64,000 bases of DNA from Streptomyces echinoruber (GCF_014651135.1 NZ_BMWH01000021.1:62001-126000); one strand, 5' to 3'; numbered from the stretch's first letter, positions 36,382-45,570 are shown. Notes: generated from the letters alone by a model not told the origin. Numbers and translations are program-made.

Positions 36382-37287
36382 ATGTCCGCAGACCAGGGCA
36401 GCTCGAAGGTGCTGACGCTCACGAAGAGCGAGGCGGCGCCCGAGACGCACGACGTTCTCGACGACATCCCGGCCGACATCCCGAGCCTGGAGGCCGCCGA
36501 GGTCCCGGCGCTCCCGGCCCCGGACGCCATCGACACCCGCACCCTGTCCCGCTCCCTGTTCCTGCGGCTGGCCGCGCTGGACGAGAACAGCCCCGAGCGC
36601 GCGTACGTCCGTGACACCCTGATCGAGCTCAACCTCCCGCTCGTGCGCTACGCGGCGGCCCGCTTCCGCTCCCGCAACGAGCCCATGGAGGACATCGTCC
36701 AGGTCGGCACCATCGGCCTGATCAAGGCGATCGACCGCTTCGACCCCGACCGGGGCGTGGAGTTCCCGACCTTCGCGATGCCCACCGTGGTCGGCGAGAT
36801 CAAGCGCTTCTTCCGCGACACGTCGTGGTCGGTGCGCGTCCCGCGCCGGCTGCAGGAGCTGCGCCTGGCCCTGACCAAGGCCAGCGACGAGCTGTCCCAG
36901 CGGCTGGACCGCTCCCCGACGGTGGCCGAACTCGCCGCCGAACTGGGCGTGTCGGAGGAGGACGTGGTCGACGGCCTCGCGGTGGGCAACGCCTACACCG
37001 CGTCCTCGCTCGACTCGCCGACCCCCGAGGAGGACGGCACCGAGGGCTCCCTCGCGGACCGCCTCGGCTACGAGGACAGCGCGCTGGAGGGCGTCGAGTA
37101 CCGCGAGTCCCTCAAGCCTCTGCTCGCCAAGCTCCCGCCCCGCGAGCGGCGCATCATCATGCTGCGCTTCTTCTCCAACATGACGCAGTCGCAGATCGGC
37201 GAGGAGGTCGGCATCTCCCAGATGCACGTCTCCCGCCTCCTCACCCGCACGCTGGCCCAGCTGCGGGAGGGGCTCATCAACGACTGA
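36382..37287 (+). CDS. sigN: SigB-family sigma factor (SigN-type)
   Basis: 301 residues, paralogous to the upstream Sig[51 protein letters not shown] and [20 protein letters not shown]. The ATG at 36382 has AAGGGGG upstream. A short acidic N-terminal tail replaces the Gln-rich tail of SigF. The order sigF then sigN on one strand is that of S. coelicolor, where SigN works in aerial development. Symbol assigned from order and similarity. Confidence 0.82.
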   Translation: MSADQGSSKVLTLTKSEAAPETHDVLDDIPADIPSLEAAEVPALPAPDAIDTRTLSRSLFLRLAALDENSPERAYVRDTLIELNLPLVRYAAARFRSRNEPMEDIVQVGTIGLIKAIDRFDPDRGVEFPTFAMPTVVGEIKRFFRDTSWSVRVPRRLQELRLALTKASDELSQRLDRSPTVAELAAELGVSEEDVVDGLAVGNAYTASSLDSPTPEEDGTEGSLADRLGYEDSALEGVEYRESLKPLLAKLPPRERRIIMLRFFSNMTQSQIGEEVGISQMHVSRLLTRTLAQLREGLIND

Positions 37288-37747
37288 CCGCTCCCCGGCG
37301 CGGCGTCACGGCCGCCGGACCGCCCTCCGGGGCCGGGCCGGCGGTCGCCGCCTGCCGGGCCGCGGTCATCGGACACCGGGCCGCGGGCCACGAACTACGA
37401 ACTACGAATACCTTCGCCGCCCGGCCGTGGAACTGACGGCCCGCCAGGCTGCGGCTGCCGCGGTCGGTGTGCGTACCGCGTCGAGCACGAAGGCGCGGCC
37501 GACCGGGGACGGTCGGCCGCGCCGGAAGCAGGTGACCGACGGCCGACTGCGCAGGACGGGGCGCGGCGGTCCGGTCCCCTCCCCGTCTCCGTCTCCGTGG
37601 TCCCGGCAGCCGGGGTCCGGGTGGTGCGGCCGCCCTGGCCGCCGCCGCGGACGCCGTTCCCGCCGTGGGCGCCGCGTCTCTTTCCCCACGGCGGCCACGA
37701 GGGCGGTGGGAGCGACTGACGTCCGCACACCGCCCCGCGCGGTGCCG
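37288..37747. other. Intergenic region after sigN, with terminator
   Basis: 37492-37523 is a 13-bp perfect hairpin (GGCGCGGCCGACC/GGTCGGCCGCGCC, loop GGGGAC), a probable terminator serving sigN and perhaps the convergent small gene. The rest shows no gene. Confidence 0.65.
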
Positions 37748-37939
37748 TTACTTCAGCGCCAGCCAGGCCACCGCCGCCACGATCGCGACGGCGACGACGA
37801 TGCCGATGACGAGACCGACGCGGGGACCGGAGGAGGTCTGCTGCCGGCGGGTCTGCGGGGCCTCGTCGACGAACGCGCGGAACATCTGGGTGCTGCCAGC
37901 GGGGTCGTAGTTGCCCTGGGGGCCCTGGGTGTTAGCCAT
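37748..37939 (-). CDS. Small conserved single-pass membrane protein
   Basis: 63 residues: a polar N terminus (MANTQGPQGNYDPAGSTQMF) and one C-terminal TM helix (VGLVIGIVVAVAIVAAVAWL). ATG at 37939 is 8 nt after TAGTGT on the minus strand, a leaderless signature. Divergent from the MarR gene. Tail-anchored topology likely; function unknown. Confidence 0.72.
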   Translation of the reverse strand: MANTQGPQGNYDPAGSTQMFRAFVDEAPQTRRQQTSSGPRVGLVIGIVVAVAIVAAVAWLALK

Positions 37940-38086
37940 GGCCCGAGACACTAGCGAATCCGCCGGGGCACGCCCAAGTGGGGGACCGGCCCCCGGCCCG
38001 GCCCGGGGGCGGACCGTCCCGCCTGCGCCTTTACCGCCGCGATACTTGCCTTTGCCAAGTTTTTGACCCCACCCCCCTCCACTTGT

Positions 38087-38128
38087 TTGCCTGCAGCAAC
38101 CAACCTCATCTATGGTTGCCCTAAGCAA
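38087..38128 (+). promoter_or_regulatory. Two MarR-type operator palindromes
   Basis: TTGCCTGCAGCAA (38087-38099) and TTGCCCTAAGCAA (38116-38128) share TTGC-N5-GCAA. The second overlaps a likely -10 (TATGGT, 38111-38116). They sit 18-60 nt upstream of the MarR gene, consistent with autorepression and control of the efflux pump. Confidence 0.6.
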
Positions 38129-38145
38129 CGAATACGGGAGGTGGG

Positions 38146-38628
38146 ATGGCCGAGCAGGCGCAGTACGAGGAACTGGCGCGCCAGCTCAGCGCCGTCGGAG
38201 CCGTGAAACGAGACATGGAGCGGATCCTGCCGTCCGAGTGCCCGGCCGGCTCGGCCACCGTTCTGGCCCTCCTCGGCCGCCACGGCGACATGCGCATGAG
38301 CAGGCTCGCGGAGCTGCTCTCCGTGGACCTGTCGGTCACCAGCCGCCATGTCGCGCACGCCGCCGCCCGGGGCTGGATCGAGCGGTCCCCCGACCCGGCG
38401 GACAAGCGCTCGCGCATCCTGCGCCTGACGCCCGCGGGCCGGGCCGAGCTCGCGGAGCTGTCCCGGCGCACCACCCGGCTGCTGGCCAGCCGGCTGGCGG
38501 ACTGGTCGGACGACGAGGTCGGCCAGCTCATCCGGCTGATGACCCGCCTGCGGGAGAGCTTCGGCGACTGCCGGACCGCACCGGCTCCCGCACCCGTAGT
38601 CGACATGACCACCCGTACACCCGCGTAA
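38146..38628 (+). CDS. MarR-family transcriptional regulator
   Basis: 160-residue winged-helix repressor. TVLALLGRHGDMRMSRLAEL, LLSVDLSVTSRHVAHAAARG and the wing DPADKRSRILRLTPAGRAEL are the family blocks. ATG at 38146 follows GGGAGGTGGG. It lies 28 nt upstream of a DHA2-type drug exporter on the same strand, so it most likely controls that pump through the TTGC-N5-GCAA sites. Confidence 0.92.
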   Translation: MAEQAQYEELARQLSAVGAVKRDMERILPSECPAGSATVLALLGRHGDMRMSRLAELLSVDLSVTSRHVAHAAARGWIERSPDPADKRSRILRLTPAGRAELAELSRRTTRLLASRLADWSDDEVGQLIRLMTRLRESFGDCRTAPAPAPVVDMTTRTPA

Positions 38629-38656
38629 CAGACGTAGACGTAAGAAAAGGAAGCCC

Positions 38657-41236
38657 ATGGCAACGACCACACCAGCCGGTGTGCGGGCTCACGCCAAGCA
38701 CGGGGGAGGCTCCTCCGGCGGCGCTCCGATGACGCACCGGCAGATCATGGAGGCGCTCTCCGGGCTGCTGCTCGGCATGTTCGTGGCGATCCTGTCGTCC
38801 ACGATCGTCTCCAACGCCCTGCCGCGCATCATCACCGACCTGGGCGGCGGCCAGTCCGCCTACACCTGGGTCGTCACCGCCGCCCTGCTGTCGATGACCG
38901 CGTCCACGCCCCTGTGGGGCAAGCTCGCCGACCTGTTCAGCAAGAAGGTCCTGGTCCAGATAGCGCTCGTCGTCTTCGTGGTCGGCTCGGCGGCCGCGGG
39001 CCTGTCGCAGAACCCCGGCATGCTGATCGCCTGCCGCGTCCTGCAGGGCATCGGCACCGGCGGCCTGTCCGCCCTGGCGCAGATCGTGATGGCCGCGATG
39101 ATCTCCCCGCGGGAGCGCGGCCGCTACTCCGGCTACCTGGGCGCCACGTTCGCCGTCGCCACCGTCGGCGGCCCGCTGCTCGGCGGTGTCATCACCGACA
39201 CCTCCTGGCTGGGCTGGCGCTGGTGCTTCTACGTCGGCGTGCCCTTCGCCGTGATCGCGCTGATCGTGCTGCAGAAGACCCTGCACCTGCCCGTGGTGAA
39301 GCGGGACGTGAAGGTCGACTGGGGCGGGGCGTTCCTCATCTCCGCCGCCGTCTCCCTGCTGCTGGTCTGGGTGACGTTCGCCGGCGACAAATACGACTGG
39401 CTGTCCTGGCAGACCTGCGCGATGGTCGCCGGCTCGGTCGTGCTCGGCGCGCTGTTCGTGCTCGTGGAGGCGAAGGCGAGCGAGCCGATCATCCCGCTGC
39501 GGCTGTTCCGCAACCGCACCATCACGCTGGCCTCGCTGGCCTCGCTCTTCGTGGGCATCGCGATGTTCAGCGGCACGGTCTTCTTCAGCCAGTACTTCCA
39601 GCTCGCGCGCGACAAGTCCCCGACCATGTCGGGTGTCATGACGATCCCGATGATCGGCGGCCTGTTCGTCTCCTCCACCGTCTCCGGCCAGTTCATCACC
39701 CGCACCGGCCGCTGGAAGGCATGGCTGGTCAGCGGTGGCGTGCTGGTGACGGCCGGCCTGGGCCTGCTCGGCACCATCCGGTACGACACCGCCTACGGGA
39801 AGACGGCCGTCTTCATGGCCCTGCTGGGCCTGGGCATCGGCATGATGATGCAGAACCTGGTGCTGTGTACGCAGAACCAGGTCGCCCCCACCGACCTCGG
39901 CTCGGCCAGCTCCACGGTCACCTTCTTCCGCTCCCTGGGCGGTGCGGTCGGCGTCTCCGCCCTCGGCGCGGTGATGGCCCACCGGATCACCGACTACGTC
40001 AAGGACGGCCTGGCCGCCCTCGGCCCGAAGTACGCGGCACTGGCCTCCGGCGGCGACTCCTCCGGCAGCAGCCTGCCGGACATGGACAAGCTGCCGGCGC
40101 CGCTGCGCACCGTCATGGAGAGCGCCTACGGCCACGGCATCGCCGACGTCTTCCTCATCGCCGCCTGCCTCGCCGCGGTCGCCTTCCTGGTCACCCTGTT
40201 CATCAAGGAGGTCCCGCTGCGCACCAAGGGCGCGCTGGCGCAGGCCGCCGAGGCCGAGTCCGCGCAGGCGGGGGCGCCGGTGGAGACCGCCGCCACCCCG
40301 GCCGTCGCCGAGGCGCAGTCCCCGGCCGCCGCCGCGGCCGCGCCGGCCGGTGCGCAGGCGCCGGTGCCGGCGGCGACCGCCTCCGGCGCCGGCCCCGCCG
40401 GGACCGGCGCCGAGGGCGCGCAGCGGCTCGCGGCGGTGGCGACGGCGGCCCCCGGCGCGGCCGGCGGGCCGGGCGGCGGGGTGCCGGTGCGCGGCTTCGT
40501 CCGCGGCGCCGAGGGCGCGCCCGTGCCGCAGGCCGCGGTCACGCTGATCTCTTTGGCCGGGCGCCAGTTGGGCCGCTCGGTCGCGCAGGCCGACGGCTCC
40601 TACGCCCTGGACGCGCCGGGCGCGGGATCGTACGTCCTCATCGCCTCCGCCGACGGGTTCCAGCCGCAGGCGTCCACGGTGGTCGTGGGCGGGGAGCCGG
40701 TGTCGTACGACGTCCTGCTCAGCGGCACCAGCGGGCTGAGCGGTGTGGTGCGGGCCGCGCAGACGCGGCAGCCGGTGAAGGACGCGATGGTCGTCGTCAC
40801 CGACGTGCGCGGTGAGCTGCTGGCCGGCGCGACCACCGGGGAGCACGGCGAGTTCTCCTTCACCGAGCTGGTGCCGGGCACGGTGACCGTCGCGGTGAAC
40901 GCCGACGGGTTCCGGCCGCGGGCGCTGCCCGTCGAGATCGGCGCCACCGGCGTGACCCGTATCGAGGTGGACCTCGCCCCCGGCGCCCGCGTGCGGGGCG
41001 TGATCCGCTCGCCGCACGGGCCGCTGGCCGACGCCCGCGTGACGCTGGTGGACGCGGCCGGGAACGTGGTCGGCACGGCCACCACCGGCGCGGACGGGGC
41101 GTACGCCTTCACCGACCTGGACGGCGGTGAGTACACCGTCATCGCGACCGGTTACCCGCCGGTGGCCACCGCGCTGACGGTGACCGGTCCCGGCGTGGAC
41201 GGCCACGACATCGAACTCGCCCACCCGAGCGAGTAG
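38657..41236 (+). CDS. DHA2-type MFS efflux pump with three C-terminal carboxypeptidase-regulatory-like domains
   Basis: 859 residues. Residues 27-525 are a 14-TM drug:proton antiporter (GLLLGMFVAILSSTIVSNAL, GKLADLFSKK between TM2 and TM3, and motif C with GPLLGGVITD). An Ala/Pro-rich linker (about 525-610) leads to three tandem beta-sandwich domains of about 80 residues, each of the form VRGxVR...PxxxAxVTLxDxxGxxxGxxxTxxDGxYxF. The standard pump is about 500 residues, so the extra third is unusual. AAGGAAGCCC precedes the ATG. Controlled by the adjacent MarR protein; substrate unknown. Confidence 0.88.
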   Translation: MATTTPAGVRAHAKHGGGSSGGAPMTHRQIMEALSGLLLGMFVAILSSTIVSNALPRIITDLGGGQSAYTWVVTAALLSMTASTPLWGKLADLFSKKVLVQIALVVFVVGSAAAGLSQNPGMLIACRVLQGIGTGGLSALAQIVMAAMISPRERGRYSGYLGATFAVATVGGPLLGGVITDTSWLGWRWCFYVGVPFAVIALIVLQKTLHLPVVKRDVKVDWGGAFLISAAVSLLLVWVTFAGDKYDWLSWQTCAMVAGSVVLGALFVLVEAKASEPIIPLRLFRNRTITLASLASLFVGIAMFSGTVFFSQYFQLARDKSPTMSGVMTIPMIGGLFVSSTVSGQFITRTGRWKAWLVSGGVLVTAGLGLLGTIRYDTAYGKTAVFMALLGLGIGMMMQNLVLCTQNQVAPTDLGSASSTVTFFRSLGGAVGVSALGAVMAHRITDYVKDGLAALGPKYAALASGGDSSGSSLPDMDKLPAPLRTVMESAYGHGIADVFLIAACLAAVAFLVTLFIKEVPLRTKGALAQAAEAESAQAGAPVETAATPAVAEAQSPAAAAAAPAGAQAPVPAATASGAGPAGTGAEGAQRLAAVATAAPGAAGGPGGGVPVRGFVRGAEGAPVPQAAVTLISLAGRQLGRSVAQADGSYALDAPGAGSYVLIASADGFQPQASTVVVGGEPVSYDVLLSGTSGLSGVVRAAQTRQPVKDAMVVVTDVRGELLAGATTGEHGEFSFTELVPGTVTVAVNADGFRPRALPVEIGATGVTRIEVDLAPGARVRGVIRSPHGPLADARVTLVDAAGNVVGTATTGADGAYAFTDLDGGEYTVIATGYPPVATALTVTGPGVDGHDIELAHPSE

Positions 41237-41339
41237 TTCACCCGCCGGCCCGGGGCGGGCGCGCCCGGTGGGGACGCGCCCCGCCCCGGGCCGGCCTCTC
41301 GACGACCACTTTCCGATGCTGTGCAGGGAGATGACGGGG

Positions 41340-42161
41340 ATGGGACTGACCGCGCGGATCCGCACGCGGGACGGCTGGGCCGTGTCGCACGCGGTCGTCA
41401 CGGTGACCGACAGGGCGGGCGGGCAGGTGCTGCGCGCCGAGGCCGACGCCGAGGGCGCGGTGCGGGACGCGACACCGCTCGAACCGGGGGCGTACACCGT
41501 CATCGTCACGGCCGTGGGCTACGCGCCCGTTGCCGTCGGCGCGCTCGTCACCGCGAGCGGGCGGGCCGAGGTGGGCACGGTGACGCTGGCCCGGCAGGGC
41601 GGCACCGAGCTGCCGCCGCCGGGTCCGTGGACCATCGACCCGGCGCACTCCTCGGTGGCCGCGGTCGCCCGGCACCTGGGGATCTCCAGCGTGCACGGCC
41701 GGTTCACCGACTTCTCCGGCACCGTCGAGATCGCGCCGGACGACGTCACCAAGTCCCGCGTGCAGGCGGTGATCAAAGCCGCGTCCATCGACACCGGCAA
41801 CGGCATGCGCGACACCCACCTGCGCTCCGCGGACTTCCTCGACGTGGAACGCTTCCCCGAGATCACCTACCGCTCCACCGGCCTGACGCGGACCGGCACC
41901 GACCGCTGGACCGTCCACGGCGAACTCGGCCTGCACGGCGTCGTCCGCCCAATCGACCTGGACCTGGCCTACCTCGGCACCGGAGACGACCCGTGGGGCG
42001 GCACCCGGGCCGCCTTCCGCGCGACCACCGAACTGCGCCGGGAGGACTTCGCCATGAACTACAACCAGGTGCTGCAGGCGGGCATCGCCGCCATCGGCAC
42101 CACACTGCGGGTGGAACTGGACATCCAGGCCGTGCGGGGGGAGTCGCTGCCGCAGGGCTGA
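41340..42161 (+). CDS. YceI-family protein with an N-terminal carboxypeptidase-regulatory-like domain
   Basis: 273 residues. Residues 1-80 form one more CarboxypepD_reg-type sandwich (GWAVSHAVVTVTDRAGG), like those on the upstream pump. Residues 95-273 are a YceI lipocalin-like barrel (WTIDPAHSSVAAVARHLGIS, HLRSADFLDVERFPEITY, DFAMNYNQVLQAG) that binds polyisoprenoid-like lipids in known members. No signal peptide is seen. The ATG at 41340 is chosen for the GGGAG at 9 nt. Probably co-transcribed with the pump. Confidence 0.85.
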   Translation: MGLTARIRTRDGWAVSHAVVTVTDRAGGQVLRAEADAEGAVRDATPLEPGAYTVIVTAVGYAPVAVGALVTASGRAEVGTVTLARQGGTELPPPGPWTIDPAHSSVAAVARHLGISSVHGRFTDFSGTVEIAPDDVTKSRVQAVIKAASIDTGNGMRDTHLRSADFLDVERFPEITYRSTGLTRTGTDRWTVHGELGLHGVVRPIDLDLAYLGTGDDPWGGTRAAFRATTELRREDFAMNYNQVLQAGIAAIGTTLRVELDIQAVRGESLPQG

Positions 42162-42162
42162 A

Positions 42163-42270
42163 CGGTCAGCGGCCGCGCGGCTGGGGTGAGCGGTCAGCGG
42201 CCGCGCGGCTGGGGTGAGCGGTCAGCGGCCGCGCGGCTGGGGTGAGCGGTCAGCGGCCGCGCGGCTGGGG
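42163..42270. repeat. 28-bp tandem repeat, 3.9 copies, spanning the end of the GAF-ANTAR gene
   Basis: Unit CGGTCAGCGGCCGCGCGG plus CTGGGGTGAG, at 42163, 42191, 42219 and a partial at 42247. The last copy is the C-terminal codons and stop of the minus-strand ANTAR gene, so the array copies that gene's 3' end. Confidence 0.95.
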
Positions 42271-42987
42271 ACGGGCGGAACCGGGGCCGGTACTGGCACC
42301 GGCACCGGCACCGGAGACGCGGGCGACCAGGTCGGTGCACAGGTCGCGCAGCTTGACGTTGGTCTGCTGGGAGACGCGGCGCAGCCGTTCCATGGCCGTA
42401 CGGGCGCTGATGCGGTCCTGCGCCATGAGGATGCCGATCGCCTGGTCGATGACGCTGCGGGTGAGCAGGGCGGTGCGCACGTCGGCCGCCGACGCCTGCG
42501 CGCGCTCCAGGCGCAGCGCCGCACCGATCGCCTCCCCGGCCCGCTCGGCGAACGCCCGCGCCCGGTCCCGGCCCGCATCGAGCGCGCCCGGCCGGAGCGC
42601 GTAGAAGTTGATCGCCGCGCCCGTCTCGCCCTCGACGGCGAGCGGCACCGCCAGCACGCTGCGCACGCCCACCGACAGCGCGTAGCGCCGGTACTCCGGC
42701 CAGCGCGTCTCCCTCTCCAGGTCGGCCGCGTACTGCTCGGCGTTCTCCTCGGCCGCCGCCACGCACGGACCCGACGCGTGCTCGTACTGCCGCAGGTCCA
42801 GGCCGCTGGGCAGCCCCGCGCTGCCCGCCAGGGTCATCAGCCGTCCCTCCCGGCGCACGGTCACGCTGCACGCCACGGCCCCCGGCACCGCCTGCACCGC
42901 CCGGTCCGTCAGGTCCCGCAGCAGCGTGTCCAGCCCGCCGCTGCCCGCCAGGGCGTCCTCCAGCGTCTTCGACGTCTCGGTGCTCAT
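42250..42987 (-). CDS. GAF-ANTAR domain RNA-binding regulator (1)
   Basis: 245 residues: a GAF-like sensor (AVACSVTVRREGRLMTLAGS to INFYALRPGAL) and a C-terminal ANTAR domain (RSVIDQAIGILMAQDRISAR, LRRVSQQTNVKLRDLCTDLV), which binds hairpin RNA for antitermination. ATG at 42987. The last residues (PQPRGR) lie in the tandem repeat array. Located next to a second GAF-ANTAR gene on the same strand. Confidence 0.88.
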   Translation of the reverse strand: MSTETSKTLEDALAGSGGLDTLLRDLTDRAVQAVPGAVACSVTVRREGRLMTLAGSAGLPSGLDLRQYEHASGPCVAAAEENAEQYAADLERETRWPEYRRYALSVGVRSVLAVPLAVEGETGAAINFYALRPGALDAGRDRARAFAERAGEAIGAALRLERAQASAADVRTALLTRSVIDQAIGILMAQDRISARTAMERLRRVSQQTNVKLRDLCTDLVARVSGAGAGASTGPGSARPQPRGR

Positions 42988-43177
42988 GCGGGTACGGATG
43001 CCCCGCGGCCACGGATTGACGCCGCCCCCCGGTGCTGCCCCGGCGCCGCGCGCGGCCACGGGCACCGGGACCGGCCGCGGCGGTGCGGCTCGGAAGGCGG
43101 TGCGGACCGGCCGTTTCCACGCCTTCGCGGAACCGGTCGTTTCCCTGCCTTCGCGGGCCGGCCGCCCCGCGGGCGCG

Positions 43178-43918
43178 TCACGTCGCGCTGTGGGCGTCGA
43201 CGATGCGGCGGGCGATGTCGCGGAGTTTGACGTTCTCGCGCTGGGAGGCGCGGACGAGGCTCTTGAACGCCTCGGCGGCGTCGGTGTCGAGGCGTTCCAT
43301 GAGGATGCCGGTGGCCTGGCCGATGAGGTCCCGGGTGCGCATCGCCTCGGTGAGCTGCTCGCGCTCGGTGGTGGAGTCGAGGGCGAGGCTGACGTGCACG
43401 GTGAGCAGGCGCCCGATGCGGACGGTGGTCTCGTCGAAGGCGCGCGGTTTACGGGAGTAGACGGTGAGGACGGTCAGCCGCCGCCGGTCCGCCCGCAGCC
43501 GCAGCCCGAGCGCGGAGCGCAGCCCGAGCCCGGCGAGGAGGGGGTCGCCGTCGTCGGCCTCGCTGTCCCGCACCTGCACCACGGGGGTCTGCCACAGCCC
43601 GGCCCAGTACGGGGACCGCTCCGCCCCCCGCGCGTCCGCCTCCCGCGCGTCCGCCTCCTCGGCGACGCGCACGACGTCGTCGCTCCAGGCGACCGTACGG
43701 CGCTGATCGCCGCGCTCGAGCACGGAGATGCCGGCGTACTCGGCCCCCGGCAGCAGGTCCACGGCGAGCCGGGCGGCGGTGCGCATCGTGCCGTGGGGGG
43801 TGTCCGTGCCGTGCAACTGCCGAGCCGCCGCCGTCAGGGCCTCGGCGAGCTCCAGGCCCGCCGCGAAACGGGGCACATCAGAAAAGTCGGACGCAGGCAC
43901 CACGAACCTCTTCGGCAT
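43178..43918 (-). CDS. GAF-ANTAR domain RNA-binding regulator (2)
   Basis: 246 residues from the ATG at 43918 (MPKRFVVPASDFSDVPRFAA). A GAF-like domain (AEYAGISVLERGDQRRTVAW) precedes an ANTAR domain (TRDLIGQATGILMERLDTDA, LVRASQRENVKLRDIARRIV). No clear Shine-Dalgarno; in-frame ATGs at 43936 and 43960 are alternatives. Paralogue of the downstream gene; the two are separated by about 190 bp. Confidence 0.85.
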   Translation of the reverse strand: MPKRFVVPASDFSDVPRFAAGLELAEALTAAARQLHGTDTPHGTMRTAARLAVDLLPGAEYAGISVLERGDQRRTVAWSDDVVRVAEEADAREADARGAERSPYWAGLWQTPVVQVRDSEADDGDPLLAGLGLRSALGLRLRADRRRLTVLTVYSRKPRAFDETTVRIGRLLTVHVSLALDSTTEREQLTEAMRTRDLIGQATGILMERLDTDAAEAFKSLVRASQRENVKLRDIARRIVDAHSAT

Positions 43919-44237
43919 GCACGGCCGTACGGCCATGCGCAGGAGAGCTCCGCAGCACATTCCCGACTGCGAGCACAGGACGGACGCCACTTTAGCTGCT
44001 TCGTTGCGTCGAGGTGACGCCCGCCTGACGCTCGGCCGCCCGGCCCCGGAAGTCCGCCTCCCCTTCTCGCTCCCCCTCTTGGAACACGGCCCCGACAGTG
44101 GTGGAATGACCGCGGAACTCCTCCGGGAGGTGCTCCGGCGCGTCCTGCGCGCGGCGCTCCGAGCAGTGCTCCGGAGGTGGTCCACCGGTCAGGAAGCGGC
44201 CGCATCCCGAAGTCCCCCGTCCCTCTCCCCTCCGCAG

Positions 44238-44627
44238 GTGAGTGCCGTGGCCACCTTCCCGAGCGTCCCCCGCACCCCGGGCCCGTGCCGGATGCGCGAG
44301 CTGCCCGGCCGTGTCCTGCTCGCCGTGCTGCCCGAGGAGATAGATCTCTCCAACGCCGACGCCCTGCGCGACGCCGTCCTGGCCGCCGCCCAGGCCCCTG
44401 CCGCCCGTACCACCCCGCCGGACGTCCTCGTCCTGGACCTGACCGGAACCGAGTTCATGGACTCCCAGGGCGCCCGGCTCGTCGAGGACCTGCGCCGGCT
44501 GCTGGCCCCGCACACCCGCGTCCGGGTCGCGGCCCGGCCCCACGGCAGCCCCGGCCGGGTGCTGGAACTGACCCGGGTCCGCCGCGACGTACCCGTGTGC
44601 GACAGCCTCGCCGAGGCCCTGCTCTGA
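44238..44627 (+). CDS. STAS-domain anti-sigma factor antagonist
   Basis: About 129 residues with one STAS domain: LLAVLPEEIDLSNADALRDA, and DLTGTEFMDSQGARLVEDLR, in which the Ser of DSQG is the phosphorylation site in this family. It would release a sigma factor from an anti-sigma kinase. The start is uncertain: GTG 44238, GTG 44247 or ATG 44292, none with a good ribosome-binding site. Divergent from the GAF-ANTAR pair. Confidence 0.78.
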   Translation: MSAVATFPSVPRTPGPCRMRELPGRVLLAVLPEEIDLSNADALRDAVLAAAQAPAARTTPPDVLVLDLTGTEFMDSQGARLVEDLRRLLAPHTRVRVAARPHGSPGRVLELTRVRRDVPVCDSLAEALL

Positions 44628-44636
44628 GCCGCCGAC

Positions 44637-44722
44637 CGCGCCCGCCGACCACATCCGCCGACCACATCCCGCCGCCCACATCCGCCGACCACATCCCGCC
44701 GCCCACGCCCGCCGACCGCACC
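44637..44722. repeat. Tandem repeat after the STAS gene
   Basis: Units of GCCGACCACATCC and CCGCCCACATCC alternate about six times. Downstream sequence to 44821 is low-complexity GC-rich without a gene. Confidence 0.75.
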
Positions 44723-44833
44723 TGCCGTCCGCTGTCCGCCGCCCTCCGCCCCCCATCCGCCGAGGGCGACCCCAGCAGTGGTACGCACGGCAGGGTCCGC
44801 CACACCGCCCCCGCGAGGTCCTAGGCTGCGGCC

Positions 44834-45307
44834 ATGGCTCCGAACATCGCGACGAACACCCGCGTGACGCTGGACGAGTTGCTGGACTTCGTACGCCCCC
44901 GCCACCGCGCCGTCCTGCTCACCCGGCGCTCCGACGGCAGCCCCCAGGCCTCGCCGCTGACCTGCGGGGTCGACGACTCGGGACGCATCGTGATCTCGAC
45001 GTACCCGGAGCGGGCCAAGACCCGGAACGCCAAGCGGGATCCGCGGGTCAGCGTCCTGGTGCTGAGCGACGACTGGAACGGGCCGTGGGTGCAGATCGAC
45101 GGCACGGCCGAGGTCATCGACGCGCCGGACTCCGTGGAACCGCTGGTCGAGTACTACCGCAACATCGCCGGCGAGCACCCCGACTGGGACGAGTACCGGC
45201 AGGCGATGATCCGCCAGGGCAAGTCGATCATCCGCGTCACACCGGAGCGGTGGGGCCCGGTGGCCACGGGCGGCTTCCCGGCCCGCCTGGTGGAGCAGCA
45301 GGACTGA
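44834..45307 (+). CDS. PPOX-class flavin/F420-dependent oxidoreductase
   Basis: 157 residues with a split-barrel fold: RAVLLTRRSDGSPQASPLTC, IVISTYPERAKTRNAKRDPR and WVQIDGTAEVIDAPDSVEP. This is the actinobacterial F420-binding or FMN-binding branch of the pyridoxamine-phosphate-oxidase-like family; the substrate is unknown. ATG 44834 follows TAGGCT (44822-44827) by 6 nt, so the transcript is probably leaderless. Confidence 0.85.
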   Translation: MAPNIATNTRVTLDELLDFVRPRHRAVLLTRRSDGSPQASPLTCGVDDSGRIVISTYPERAKTRNAKRDPRVSVLVLSDDWNGPWVQIDGTAEVIDAPDSVEPLVEYYRNIAGEHPDWDEYRQAMIRQGKSIIRVTPERWGPVATGGFPARLVEQQD

Positions 45308-45500
45308 TCCGGGGACCTGTGGTTCCGGGAGCCGGTGGTTCCGGGGACCTGTGGTTCCGGGGACCGGTGGTTCCGGGGACCGGTGGTTCGCCCGCGTCCC
45401 GCACCGCTTCCCGGCCCGGTACGGCCGTACGGCCGGACACGGCGGTACGGCCGGACACGGCGGTACGGCCGGACACGGCGGTACCGCCGGGCATGGCGGA
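45308..45500. repeat. Two adjacent minisatellite-like arrays
   Basis: 45310-45390: about five 15-bp units (GGTTCCGGGGACC plus TGT/GGT). 45420-45490: three and a half 18-bp units (GGACACGGCGGTACGGCC). Intergenic between convergent genes. Confidence 0.85.
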
Positions 45501-45528
45501 GCCCGGGAGTCGTATCCAGCTCCCGGGC
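45501..45528 (-). terminator. Hairpin at the end of the permuted-tRNA operon
   Basis: GCCCGGGAG (45501-45509) pairs with CTCCCGGGC (45520-45528) around a 10-nt loop, 43 nt downstream of the second permuted tRNA locus. Confidence 0.55.
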
Positions 45529-45570
45529 CCCTGGGGATGCCACCCGATGCGCACGCCGGCGCGTTCAAGA

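Noticed and set aside
42163-42270. CRISPR-like array
   Set aside because: Units are contiguous without unique spacers and no cas genes are present. The same holds for the arrays at 10502, 45310, 49360 and 60962.
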